This document shows, one piece after another, positions 23,111 to 31,087 of a stretch of DNA of 64,000 nucleotides (position 1 is the first letter of the stretch; each line of letters begins with the position of its first letter). Source of the DNA: DASSUW01 sp963774155. Its GTDB lineage: Bacteria; Actinomycetota; Thermoleophilia; Solirubrobacterales; Solirubrobacteraceae. The position numbers and the translations under genes were made by a program. The stretch spans positions 434,001-498,000 of the forward strand of contig CAVZDW010000010.1 of NCBI GenBank assembly GCA_963774155.1. The letters run 5' to 3'. Under the pieces are notes generated by a model. It saw only the letters and a program-made list of their open reading frames with translations. It was not told the origin of the DNA and searched no databases.

Positions 23111-25417
23111 ATGCCCGAGTTCAGGCGGAGGGCACAGCACAGGACGCGTCGGCGCGTCTCGTGTGCCCTCGTCTTGGGGACGGTCGCGGCTGCAGGAGCA
23201 GCCATGCCGGCGGTGGCCCAGGAGGGGCCCGCGGCACCGGACCCCATGACGACCAACGTCCCGTACACCGCGTGGGCCGGCACGCAGGTGCGGATGGTGA
23301 AGTGCTCACCCGTGCTCGAGGACCTGCCCCGCAGCGGGCTCTCGATCACGATCGAGTCGTGGAGCGGCTCGGACAACTATCGGCCGCAGCTGATCGAACC
23401 CAGCGTCGACTTCGTCCGCCACGGCGGCGAGCGGTGCGCCCGGTTCAACGTCGTCTCGCTCGGTGATGGCCTCGCGCGCATCAAGCTGAAGGCGTTCGAC
23501 CGCGCACGTGACGAGATCCTCGAGCACCAGTTCCTCGGGATCTGGCTGCAGCTCGGCGTCCCGGCCATCGACGAGGTCGGCGCGGCCGACCCGACCGGCG
23601 GACCGGTGGGCTCCGAGTCCGAGGTCGGCGACCCGCTGGGCGACGGCGCGTTCCTGCCGGAGTCCGCGAACGGGCGCGTCCAGGTCAAGGTGACGGGCAG
23701 CTTCCCGCACCCGGCCGGCATGGGCGGTCGGTTCACGCTGCCGAGCGACTGGGCCGCACTGGCCGCGGCGCTCGCCGACAGCGACGACCCGACGGACCCG
23801 AACCCGGCCATGCGCTGGGACATCCATGACGACACGCTCAAGACCGAGGGCCACGTCGCCGGCTTCTGCCGGCCGGCCGTCCCGGTCGCCATCGACGCGG
23901 TGGACAACTGCCGCGGCGGCGACGAGCGGTTCTCGCGCGTGTTCGGCGACTTCGGTCGTGACGGTGGTCCGTTCGACCCCGTGCGGCTCCCGTCGCTGCT
24001 CTCGGACGGCAAGCTCGACGCGGGTGACGCGCCGATGCCCGCCGCCCGCGTGGACATCTCGATCGCCCCGAACACCAACCCGCTGACCGACATCGGCGGC
24101 GCGGGCGCGCTCGAGCCGTCCGACAAGACCGAGGTCTACAGCCGCGACGGCAACGGCTCGGCTACTGACCACAACCTCTACGCGCCGTACTACGGCCAGT
24201 TCGTCCCGGCCACGGCCGCCGGACCGGCCGCTTCGGGCACCGATTGGTTCGTGCAGAACAACTTCGGCCTGAACTACTTCGACTACTACGACAACTGGGA
24301 GACGCTCCCGCTCAAGACCGTCCTCGCGACCGACACCGGCTGCAACCGGACCGTCGACTTCGCGGGCGGCGACGACGACCCACGTCAGACGCCGTACGGC
24401 GATCAGACCGTGGCCGTCTTCACCGATGAGCACGGCGAGGCCCAGGTGGAGTACGAGCCGTACGCCGGAGGCTTCTACTACGACGCCGTCGGGGCCATCC
24501 TCAATGACAACCGCGGTTGCGACCTCCAGGACGTCGACGTCCTCGGCCGGTCGGCGATCTCGGCCATCGCCAAGTACCCGGGCCAGCCGGTCGACTTCCC
24601 GGCCCAGCGCTCGGCGACGATCAACAAGACCGTCGGCAACTCGTTCGACAAGTCGCTCCGCTACTACCCGAAGGGCCCGGGAGCGGCCAACGCGAACGCG
24701 AACATCATCGTCGCCCACGGTCAGGACGTGGACGGTGAGCCGTTCGCCGGCGAGCGCGTCTGCTTCTACGTGGACGACAAGGCGGACAGCTACCGGCTGT
24801 TCAGCGGCACGACGGGCCCGGCGGCCGCGCGCTTCAGCGTGACCACCGCCCAGGCTCCGACGCCGAGCACGATCCATCCGGACGTGCGCTGCGCGTACCT
24901 CGACGCCAACGGCAACGCGGCGCTCGAGGTGTTCAACAGCGGCGATCAGACGATCAACACGATCGCCGAGTACATCGACGAGGGTCTGCTCCGCGACATC
25001 GACGTGATCTTCGGCGCCGGCGACGGCCCCGGCGATCCGCCGAGCACGGACACCCCGCCGAACACCCCCGGCGGCGACACCCCGCCGACCACGGGTCCCG
25101 GCTCGAACCCGCCGACCCAGAACCAGGTCCTCCAGACCGCTGGTCCCAACCAGCACCTGGTGGACGGGACGAAGAACGCCAACCAGGCCGTCAAGAAGAC
25201 GCGTCTGGCCAAGGCCCGGGTCATCCGGGTCGGCGCCAAGCGGTACCTGCAGGTCAAGGTGACGTCGGCCGCGAGCACGGCGAAGGTGGCCATCCGCCTG
25301 CGCATGAGCAACGGCACGGTCGTCAAGACCACACGCAGCGTGAAGACCAATCGGACGGTCCGCGTCATGCGCCTGTCCGTGCTGGTGAAGTCGGCCAAGG
25401 TCACGTTGGCCCGCTAG
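23111..25417 (+). CDS. large secreted protein of unknown function
   Basis: 768 residues. GGAAGGAG 5 nt before this ATG decides the start over an in-frame ATG 39 nt upstream. A twin-basic signal peptide ends about AVA-QEG (residue 36). The exported part is rich in Asp, Gly and aromatic residues, has a few paired cysteines, and carries a Pro/Thr/Gly linker (about 640-675, repeated PP-x-T/N) before a basic C-terminal beta-like domain (690-768). No anchoring motif (LPXTG or TM) is seen. No catalytic motif recognised; an extracellular structural or adhesion role is a guess. Confidence 0.8.
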   Translation: MPEFRRRAQHRTRRRVSCALVLGTVAAAGAAMPAVAQEGPAAPDPMTTNVPYTAWAGTQVRMVKCSPVLEDLPRSGLSITIESWSGSDNYRPQLIEPSVDFVRHGGERCARFNVVSLGDGLARIKLKAFDRARDEILEHQFLGIWLQLGVPAIDEVGAADPTGGPVGSESEVGDPLGDGAFLPESANGRVQVKVTGSFPHPAGMGGRFTLPSDWAALAAALADSDDPTDPNPAMRWDIHDDTLKTEGHVAGFCRPAVPVAIDAVDNCRGGDERFSRVFGDFGRDGGPFDPVRLPSLLSDGKLDAGDAPMPAARVDISIAPNTNPLTDIGGAGALEPSDKTEVYSRDGNGSATDHNLYAPYYGQFVPATAAGPAASGTDWFVQNNFGLNYFDYYDNWETLPLKTVLATDTGCNRTVDFAGGDDDPRQTPYGDQTVAVFTDEHGEAQVEYEPYAGGFYYDAVGAILNDNRGCDLQDVDVLGRSAISAIAKYPGQPVDFPAQRSATINKTVGNSFDKSLRYYPKGPGAANANANIIVAHGQDVDGEPFAGERVCFYVDDKADSYRLFSGTTGPAAARFSVTTAQAPTPSTIHPDVRCAYLDANGNAALEVFNSGDQTINTIAEYIDEGLLRDIDVIFGAGDGPGDPPSTDTPPNTPGGDTPPTTGPGSNPPTQNQVLQTAGPNQHLVDGTKNANQAVKKTRLAKARVIRVGAKRYLQVKVTSAASTAKVAIRLRMSNGTVVKTTRSVKTNRTVRVMRLSVLVKSAKVTLAR

Positions 25418-25451
25418 CCAGAGGCTTCTGCCGCGCCTGAACGGCAGAAAC

Positions 25452-25480
25452 GCGGCCCGCCGAGTCACTCGGCGGGCCGC
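25452..25480 (+). terminator. strong hairpin after the secreted-protein gene
   Basis: GCGGCCCGCCGAG, loop TCA, CTCGGCGGGCCGC: a perfect 13-bp GC stem 34 bp past the stop codon. No T-run follows, as is common for terminators in high-GC actinobacteria. Confidence 0.75.
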
Positions 25481-25540
25481 AGCCGTTCCGGTAGGCGGGG
25501 GGTCCGGGTAGTTGCATCGCTACCATTGCCCCGTCGCCTG

Positions 25541-25606
25541 ATGAACGACGACGACAGACCCCGAAGTAGCGGCGCGCTCCGCGCGCGTCCCACGGACCGC
25601 CGATGA
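25541..25606 (+). CDS. candidate 21-residue leader ORF overlapping the CorC start
   Basis: ATG at 25541 opens 22 codons (MNDDDRPRSSGALRARPT...) whose TGA overlaps the ATG of the CorC-like gene (ATGA). TACCAT at 25521-25526 is a possible -10 element. The CorC gene has neither a Shine-Dalgarno sequence nor a nearby -10 hexamer of its own, so translation coupled to this small ORF would explain its start. No homology can be judged at this length. Confidence 0.25.
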   Translation: MNDDDRPRSSGALRARPTDRR

Positions 25607-26904
25607 CCGTCCTGCTGCTGCTGGCCGTCGTCGTGCTGGTGCTGCTCAACGGCTTCTTCGTGGCCGCGGAGTTCGCGCTCGTCCGCGTCCGCCGCGGGCG
25701 GGTCGAGGAGGACGCCGCCGAGGGCAAGCGCGGCGCCAGGATCGTCCTGCGCCAGCTCGACGAGCTCTCCCGCTATCTCGCCGCCTGCCAGCTCGGCATC
25801 ACCTTCACCTCGCTGGGCATCGGCTTCCTCGGCGAGCCGGCGGTCGCCGACCTGATCGAGGAGCTGCTCGGCGATGGGGTGCCGCACGGCGTCTCGCTGG
25901 CGATCTCCTTCGGCCTCGCCTACCTGATCACCACGTCGCTGCACATCACGATCGGCGAGCAGGTCCCGAAGATCTACGCGATCAACCGCGCGGAGAACGT
26001 GGCTCGCTGGATCGCCACGCCGCTGCACGTGTTCACGCAGGTCTTCAACCCGTTCATCCACGTGCTCAACGCGGCGTCGAACGGGATGCTGCGGCTGGTC
26101 GGCATCAAGGCCACCAACGAGTACGAGGAGGGCGGCTCGCCCGAGGAGCTCAAGGTGCTGATCGCGCAGTCGCTCACGGGCGGGCAGCTCGACCCGGGCG
26201 AGGCGAGCATGCTCACGGGCGTCTTCCACCTGCACGAGCAGCAGGCGCGGCAGGTCATGACCCCGGCGCCGGCCGTGGTGACCATCGACCTCTCCGAGAA
26301 CGTCGAGACGGCGCTGCGGCGCTGCGTCTCCTCCGGCCACACGCGGCTCGTGGTGACCGAGGACGAGAACCACGACCGCGTGAAGGGGATCGTGCACGCC
26401 AACGCCCTGGCCCAGCTCCTGCTCACCGAGGGGCCGGACGGGCGGATCGACGACCTCGTGCGCGAGGCGCCGATCGTCCCGGAGACCAAGCCGCTCGACG
26501 ACCTGTTGGCCGACCTCCAGCGCCAGCGCAGCTCGCTGGCCGTGGTGATCGACGAGTACGGCCGCACGGCCGGCATCGTCACCGTCGAGGACATCATCGA
26601 GGAGGTCGTCGGCGAGATCGACGACGAGACCGACCCGCTCGGCGGCGCGGTCCGGCGGCTGGCCAACGGCGACTGGTTCGTGCGCGGGCACGTCGCCATC
26701 ACCGACCTCGTCGACTACGGGCTCGAGCTACCGGTCGACACCGACGCCTACAACTCCGTCGGCGGCTTCGTGTTCGGCGAGCTCGGGCGGCTGCCCAAGC
26801 GCGGCGACACCGTCACGCACAACGGATACTCCATCCGCGTGGAGTCGGTGCGCGAGAACCGGATCGAGGCCGTACGGATCCGCGAGCGGCGCGCCGCGGC
26901 GTGA
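25603..26904 (+). CDS. CorC/HlyC-type (CNNM/DUF21-CBS) membrane protein
   Basis: 433 residues. Domains in order: DUF21 membrane domain with four hydrophobic segments (1-190, including NGFFVAAEFALVRVRRGR and ACQLGITFTSLGIGFLGEPA), a CBS pair (about 210-330) and a C-terminal CorC_HlyC FAD-like domain (345-430, DGDWFVRGH-type start NGDWFVRGH). The family is linked to magnesium/cobalt homeostasis and was once called hemolysin. Gene end and next start overlap by 4 bp. Confidence 0.93.
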   Translation: MTVLLLLAVVVLVLLNGFFVAAEFALVRVRRGRVEEDAAEGKRGARIVLRQLDELSRYLAACQLGITFTSLGIGFLGEPAVADLIEELLGDGVPHGVSLAISFGLAYLITTSLHITIGEQVPKIYAINRAENVARWIATPLHVFTQVFNPFIHVLNAASNGMLRLVGIKATNEYEEGGSPEELKVLIAQSLTGGQLDPGEASMLTGVFHLHEQQARQVMTPAPAVVTIDLSENVETALRRCVSSGHTRLVVTEDENHDRVKGIVHANALAQLLLTEGPDGRIDDLVREAPIVPETKPLDDLLADLQRQRSSLAVVIDEYGRTAGIVTVEDIIEEVVGEIDDETDPLGGAVRRLANGDWFVRGHVAITDLVDYGLELPVDTDAYNSVGGFVFGELGRLPKRGDTVTHNGYSIRVESVRENRIEAVRIRERRAAA

Positions 26905-27524
26905 GCCACGTAAGCCTGCAGGACGGGGCGCTGATCGTGCGCATCGGCTCGCTGCGGCGTGTCGTGCTGCTGGTCGGCGCGCTCCTCTTCGTGCTCGTCA
27001 GCGCGCTGATGCTCGCGTTCGGATCGCTGTTCGTGCGGATCATCGGCGTGCTCGGCGTCCTCACCTTCGGCACGTTCCTCGTCGTCGGCCTCAAGCAGGC
27101 GCTCGGCGGGCCGTCGCAGCTCGTGCTGACGCCGGAGTGGCTGCGCTGGGACGCCGGCGCGCCCGGGCGACCGGTCCCGTGGGACGAGGTCGTGCGCGTC
27201 GACCGCTGGGTGAGCAACCGCCAGTCGGTGCTGGCCATCCACGTCGCCCGTCCCGAGTCCGTGCACCGCAGCTTCGGCTCCCGGCTGCTCGCCCGCGCCA
27301 ATCACTCGCTCGGCGCCGGGGACGTCAACGTCCCGCTCAACCACCTCGCCGTCGACAAGGACCTGCTGCAGTCGATCGTGACGGTCTGCGCGCGCGAGCC
27401 CGAGGCCCGCGCCACGGTCGCCACCGAGGCGACGCTCCGCCGGCCTAGAGGCGTAGCCGGCAGCCGCCGAGGTAGACGACGTCGCCGGACCGGACCTCGG
27501 CCTCGACGACGCGGCGGCCGTTGA
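26901..27524 (+). CDS. two-TM membrane protein with PH-like domain
   Basis: 207 residues. Two adjacent membrane helices (about 20-42 and 45-67) are followed by a small beta domain beginning LVLTPEWLRWDAGAPGRPVPWDEVVRVDR, the pattern of bacterial PH-like/YdbT-type domains. After residue 175 the sequence turns into an Arg-rich tail that reads antisense through the end of the FHA gene (80-bp overlap). The tail is atypical in composition and may reflect a lost stop codon or a frameshift. It is co-translated with the CorC-like gene. Confidence 0.7.
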   Translation: MSHVSLQDGALIVRIGSLRRVVLLVGALLFVLVSALMLAFGSLFVRIIGVLGVLTFGTFLVVGLKQALGGPSQLVLTPEWLRWDAGAPGRPVPWDEVVRVDRWVSNRQSVLAIHVARPESVHRSFGSRLLARANHSLGAGDVNVPLNHLAVDKDLLQSIVTVCAREPEARATVATEATLRRPRGVAGSRRGRRRRRTGPRPRRRGGR

Positions 27525-27903
27525 CGTAGGTGCCGTTGGCCGAGCCGAGGTCGCGCAGGAGCCAGCGGCCCTCCTCGACGCGCAGCTCCGCGTGGCGGCG
27601 CGAGACGGTGTCGTCGCCGAGGACGAGCTCGCACGAGCTCGAGCGGCCGAGGACCATGTGGGCCTTGAGCAGCTCGGCCGGGAGGGCCAGCTGGCGGGTC
27701 GCGCGACGCGGCCGCCAGCGCAGGAAGCGCTCGTGGGGCGGAGCGGGGAGATCCGACGTGAGGCCGCGGAGCTCGTCGAGGCTTGCGCTCTGCATCGCGC
27801 CTTCGATGCGGCGCGAGAACGTGTCGGTCCCCATGCGGCCCGCGAGGTACCCGCGTCGCAGCCGGGCGACGGTCTCCTCGCGGGTGTCGTGCGAGGGGCG
27901 CAA
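27445..27903 (-). CDS. DUF1707-FHA domain protein
   Basis: 152 residues. The N-terminal 52 residues fit DUF1707 (RPSHDTREETVARLRRGYLAGRM), a short helical domain common in actinobacteria. Residues 75-152 are an FHA domain with the phosphothreonine pocket GRSSSCELVL, SRRHAEL and SANGTYVNG. It should bind phosphothreonine targets of a Ser/Thr kinase; no kinase lies in the window. TTG start with TAGTCT 10 nt upstream on this strand. Confidence 0.9.
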   Translation of the reverse strand: MRPSHDTREETVARLRRGYLAGRMGTDTFSRRIEGAMQSASLDELRGLTSDLPAPPHERFLRWRPRRATRQLALPAELLKAHMVLGRSSSCELVLGDDTVSRRHAELRVEEGRWLLRDLGSANGTYVNGRRVVEAEVRSGDVVYLGGCRLRL

Positions 27904-27994
27904 GGGCTCGCCCAGACTACCCCGTTCGTTCAGGTTGCGAATCGAAACCTTGCGCGGAATTGCACAAAGGCCCCGGACGCGCTACCTTGCCCCG

Positions 27995-28106
27995 CAACCG
28001 ACTGGCCGCTACGGCGGTTGAGGAGGAGAGAGGGAGATCCTGGGGAGGATCGACCGAGAGAACACAAGAGCCCGGCTCAGGGGAGCGAGCCGGGCTCAAG
28101 TGTTTC
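27995..28106 (+). ncRNA. candidate small RNA
   Basis: A promoter TTGCAC (27960-27965), 17-bp spacer, TACCTT (27983-27988) points into a 271-bp gene-free stretch. The predicted transcript begins with a hairpin (CAACCG...CGGTTG), continues with a purine-rich stretch holding several GGAGG-like motifs, and ends in a strong hairpin (28061-28104) followed by TTT. No convincing ORF is present and genes on both sides are on the other strand. No known RNA family was recognised. Confidence 0.4.
28061..28104 (+). terminator. long hairpin, terminator of the candidate small RNA
   Basis: GAGCCCGGCTC and GAGCCGGGCTC form an 11-bp stem around AGGGGAGC; past an AA/AA internal loop, AACAC and GTGTT extend it. 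TTTC follows on the plus strand. It could also end the minus-strand TetR transcript, which stops 71 bp away. Confidence 0.6.
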
Positions 28107-28174
28107 TGGAGGAGGGGTGCGATGAGGGTACGTTCGTCGCACCCGGCAATATCCCAACCTTCTCTCAATATGAA

Positions 28175-28759
28175 CTAAACATTGGCGATGATCTCTGCCA
28201 CGATCGAGGCCGTCGCCCGTCGCGCGTACTCCTCGGGCTCCCAGCCGCGCTCGACGACCAGCTGGCGCCAGACGGAGGGGTGGCAGCGGGCCCAGGCCCA
28301 GTCCGCGGCGGTGTCGATCGTCCAGCCGCCGGCCAGCGCGTCCGCCTCGTCGAGGCGCTCGACGGCGGCGCGGAACGTCTCCCGTAGCGCGGTCATGCGG
28401 TCGCGCCACGCTTCGGCCCCGTCCTCGCCGGTGATGACGGCGGCCTCGAGCGCCTGCGCGACCGGCAGGATCTCAGGCAGGTAGTCGAGCCAGGCGCGAA
28501 CCAGCGCCTCGAAGGCGGCCGGCGCGGGCAGGCCGGCGGCCTCGCGCGTGCGGTCGGCGAAGCCGCTGCGGACGTCGTGATGGCGCGCCATGGCCACCAG
28601 CAGCCCGGCGCGGTTGGCGAAATGCACGTAGACGAGCTGGCGCGAGACGCCGGCCGCCGTCGCGATCTCCGCGATGGTCACCGCCCCGGCCCCGCGCTCG
28701 CGCACCAGTGCGAACGCCTCGTCGAGGATCCGCGCTCGGGTTTCCTTGCCGTTTGACAC
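28175..28759 (-). CDS. TetR-family regulator of the adjacent acyl-CoA ligase
   Basis: 194 residues. The N-terminal helix-turn-helix is typical (RARILDEAFALVRERGAGAVTIAEIATAAGVSRQLVYVHFANRAGLL). The ligand domain is unassigned; an acyl-CoA is likely from context. GTG start. The start codon lies inside the palindrome TTTGACACGTGTCAAA, and an identical palindrome covers the start of the divergent ligase gene, so it very likely represses both itself and the ligase. Confidence 0.9.
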   Translation of the reverse strand: MSNGKETRARILDEAFALVRERGAGAVTIAEIATAAGVSRQLVYVHFANRAGLLVAMARHHDVRSGFADRTREAAGLPAPAAFEALVRAWLDYLPEILPVAQALEAAVITGEDGAEAWRDRMTALRETFRAAVERLDEADALAGGWTIDTAADWAWARCHPSVWRQLVVERGWEPEEYARRATASIVAEIIANV

Positions 28760-28767
28760 GTGTCAAA
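28752..28767. promoter_or_regulatory. operator 1, TTTGACACGTGTCAAA
   Basis: Perfect 16-bp palindrome covering the TetR start codon and containing the TTGACA -35 box of the divergent ligase promoter. An identical copy lies 29 bp away. Confidence 0.85.
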
Positions 28768-28781
28768 GGCGAGCGTACAGT
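28753..28781 (+). promoter_or_regulatory. consensus promoter of the acyl-CoA ligase gene (leaderless)
   Basis: TTGACA, 17-bp spacer, TACAGT, then 7 nt to the GTG start at 28789. The -35 box lies in operator 1 and the start codon in operator 2, so bound repressor would block the polymerase at both ends. Confidence 0.75.
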
Positions 28782-28796
28782 TTGACACGTGTCAAA
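28781..28796. promoter_or_regulatory. operator 2, TTTGACACGTGTCAAA
   Basis: Second perfect copy of the 16-bp palindrome. It covers the GTG start of the ligase gene at 28789 and the expected transcription start. Confidence 0.85.
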
Positions 28797-30213
28797 CACC
28801 ATCTGGACCAGCCCCTATGAACCCGTCGCGGTCGGCGGGACCACCTTCCACGAGCTGATCGGCGACGGCGCCCACGTTGCGTTCGTCGACGCGGCCACGG
28901 GCGCCTCGCTGAGCTACGCCACGCTCGCCGAGCGCGCCGAGGGCGTGGCCGCGACGCTCGCCGCCCGCGGCTTCGGCCCCGGCGACGTGCTGGCGCTGCA
29001 GCTGCCGAACTGCGCGCCGTGGGCGGGGATCGCCCTCGGCGCCATGCGCCTCGGCGGCGCGGTCACCGGCGTCAGCGTCTCCGCCACGCCGTCCGAGGTC
29101 GAGCGCCAGCTGGCCGACGCGGGCGCCTCGCTGCTGATCACGGCGGCCGACGTCGGGCCGCGGCTGCTCGGCGGCGGCTCGCCGCGGCAGGTCGACGTCC
29201 GGCCCGACGACCTCGCGCTGCTGCCGTTCTCGAGCGGCACCAGCGGGCTGCCGAAGGGCGTGCGGCTCACGCACGCGAACCTGGTGACCGCCGTCCGCCA
29301 GGTCTCGCGCGGCCTGCGGCTGACGCCCGACGACGTCGTGGTCGCGCTGGCGCCGTTCTCGCACGTCATGGGCTTCGTCATCACGCTCGGCCGCGCGCTG
29401 GCCGCGGGCGCGACGCTCGTCACCGTCCCGCGCTTCGACCCGCGCGGGTTCCTGGCCGCGCTCGAACGTCACCGCGTGACCGTGGTGATCGTCCCGCCGC
29501 CGGTCATGCCGCTGCTCGCCCGCGCGGAGGGCTACGACCTGTCGGCGGTCGAGCTGATCGTCTGCGGCGGCGCGCCGCTCGGAGCGGGGCTGCAGACGGC
29601 GGTGGCCGAGCGGTTCCCGCACGCCGTCGTCGGCCAGGGCTGGGGCATGACGGAGACGACCGCCGCCGGGACGATCCCGGACCGCGCGCTCGGCACCGAG
29701 CCCGGCTCAGCCGGCCGCGTGATGCCGAACGCCGAGCTGCGCGTGGCCGAGGACGGCGAGCTGCTGCTGCGCGGCCCGCAGACGATGGCCGGCTACCTGA
29801 ACCGCCCGGAGGCGACCGCCGAGCTCATCGACGCGGACGGCTGGGTCCACACGGGCGACCTCGGGCGCGTCGACGACGACGGCAACGTCTTCATCGTCGA
29901 CCGCATCAAGGAGCTCATCAAGGTCGACGCCCTGCAGGTCGCCCCCGCCGAGCTGGAGGCCATCCTCGGCGAGCACCCGGCCGTGGCCGAGTCCGCCGTG
30001 GTCCCGCGGCCGGACGAGCGCCACGGGGAGGTGCCGGTGGCCGTCGTCGTCGCCCGCGAGCCGGTCGAGCCCGAGGCGCTGATGGCCTTCGTGGCCGCGC
30101 GCGTGGCGCCGCACAAGCGCCTGCGCGGGGTCCGCTTCGCGGATGCGCTCCCGCGGACCCCGGCAGGCAAGCTCCTGCGCCGGTTGCTGAGGGATCAGCC
30201 CTCGTACGTGTAG
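28789..30213 (+). CDS. AMP-forming acyl-CoA synthetase (4-coumarate-CoA ligase-like)
   Basis: 474 residues, slightly short for the family. It activates a carboxylic acid with ATP and CoA. Core motifs are complete: LPFSSGTSGLPKGV (phosphate loop), GWGMTETT, HTGDLGRVDDDGNVFIVDRIKELIK and the C-terminal catalytic lysine in PRTPAGKLLRR. The acid cannot be told; aromatic and medium-chain acids are both possible. It is divergent from its likely TetR repressor and overlaps the convergent 3-hydroxyacyl-CoA dehydrogenase gene by 19 bp. Confidence 0.93.
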   Translation: MSNTIWTSPYEPVAVGGTTFHELIGDGAHVAFVDAATGASLSYATLAERAEGVAATLAARGFGPGDVLALQLPNCAPWAGIALGAMRLGGAVTGVSVSATPSEVERQLADAGASLLITAADVGPRLLGGGSPRQVDVRPDDLALLPFSSGTSGLPKGVRLTHANLVTAVRQVSRGLRLTPDDVVVALAPFSHVMGFVITLGRALAAGATLVTVPRFDPRGFLAALERHRVTVVIVPPPVMPLLARAEGYDLSAVELIVCGGAPLGAGLQTAVAERFPHAVVGQGWGMTETTAAGTIPDRALGTEPGSAGRVMPNAELRVAEDGELLLRGPQTMAGYLNRPEATAELIDADGWVHTGDLGRVDDDGNVFIVDRIKELIKVDALQVAPAELEAILGEHPAVAESAVVPRPDERHGEVPVAVVVAREPVEPEALMAFVAARVAPHKRLRGVRFADALPRTPAGKLLRRLLRDQPSYV

Positions 30214-30992
30214 AAGCCGCGGCCGGACTTCCGGCCGAGGGCGCCGTCCGCGATCATCGCCTCGATCCGCTCGGGCACGTCGGCGCCGATCGTCCGCCCG
30301 ATGGCGGCCGAGACGTCGAGCCCCACGAGGTCGAGCAGCGCCAGCGGGCCGAGCGGGTGCCCGGCGCCGAGCCGCATGCAGGTGTCGATCGCCTCCGGCT
30401 CGAGGCCGGTGCGCTCCATCAGGCGGACCGCCTCGAAGAGGAACGGGAAGAGCAGGCGGTTGACCACGAAGCCCGCGGTGTCGGGCACCTCGACGGCGGT
30501 CTTGCCGAGCGCCTCGCACAGCGCCCACGCGCGGGCCCGGGTGCTCTCGCTGGCCGCCGCCGGGAACGCCAGCTCGATCAGCTCCATCTTCGGGACGGGG
30601 TTGAAGACGTGGAGGCCCACGAAGCGATCGGGCCGGCCGGAGGCCGCGGCCAGCTCCTCGATCGAGAGCGAGGAGGTCGTGCTGGCCAGGATCGCGTCCT
30701 CGTCCAGGCGGTTGCGCAGGTCGCCCATCAGCGCGCGCTTGGCCTCCGGGTCCTCCACGATCGCCTCGACGACGAAGCTCGCCTCGGCGAGGACGCCGCT
30801 GTCGCACGTCACCTTGACGTTGCCGTTGACGCTCTGGCCGGCCTTCTCGCAGAGCGCCCTGACACGGCGGTCGGCCTTCTCGGCGGAGTCGTCGGAGCGG
30901 GCCCATACCACTACGTGGCCGCGCTGGGCGGCGACGGCCGCCAGGCCGCACGCGATGGCACCGCTTCCCGCAATTCCGACTCGCTCCGACAA
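30195..30992 (-). CDS. 3-hydroxyacyl-CoA dehydrogenase
   Basis: 265 residues from a TTG with GAGGAG 6 nt upstream; this start is preferred to a TTG at 31025 that lies inside the operator. The NAD fold starts VGIAGSGAIACGLA. The catalytic His is in GLHVFNPVPKMELIEL, and the C-terminal domain has TAGFVVNRLLFPFLFEA and GRKSGRGFYTY. It oxidises 3-hydroxyacyl-CoA to 3-ketoacyl-CoA. It is divergent from a thiolase gene that would use its product, with a shared operator between them. Confidence 0.93.
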   Translation of the reverse strand: MSERVGIAGSGAIACGLAAVAAQRGHVVVWARSDDSAEKADRRVRALCEKAGQSVNGNVKVTCDSGVLAEASFVVEAIVEDPEAKRALMGDLRNRLDEDAILASTTSSLSIEELAAASGRPDRFVGLHVFNPVPKMELIELAFPAAASESTRARAWALCEALGKTAVEVPDTAGFVVNRLLFPFLFEAVRLMERTGLEPEAIDTCMRLGAGHPLGPLALLDLVGLDVSAAIGRTIGADVPERIEAMIADGALGRKSGRGFYTYEG

Positions 30993-31009
30993 GGTGGTCT
31001 CCTCGTTGG

Positions 31010-31036
31010 TTGACTGGTCAGTCAATCGCGTACACT
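31010..31036. promoter_or_regulatory. operator/promoter between 3-hydroxyacyl-CoA dehydrogenase and thiolase genes
   Basis: TTGACTGGTCAGTCAA (31010-31025) has perfect 6-bp arms (TTGACT/AGTCAA) and resembles TetR-family fatty-acid operators. TACACT at 31031-31036 is a -10 for the thiolase gene. It shares TTGAC/GTCAA half-sites with the 28.7-kb operators but with a 6-bp instead of a 4-bp centre, so a different regulator may act here. Confidence 0.65.
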
Positions 31037-31087
31037 AACCCCATCGGGCGCTCTGTGGCGCCGGTTCTCGTATCGGAGGCTCCCCAT

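Noticed and set aside
28752..31036. Possible integration site or mobile island at the acyl-CoA genes
   Set aside because: No integrase, transposase, att repeats or change in base composition; the palindromes fit TetR operators.
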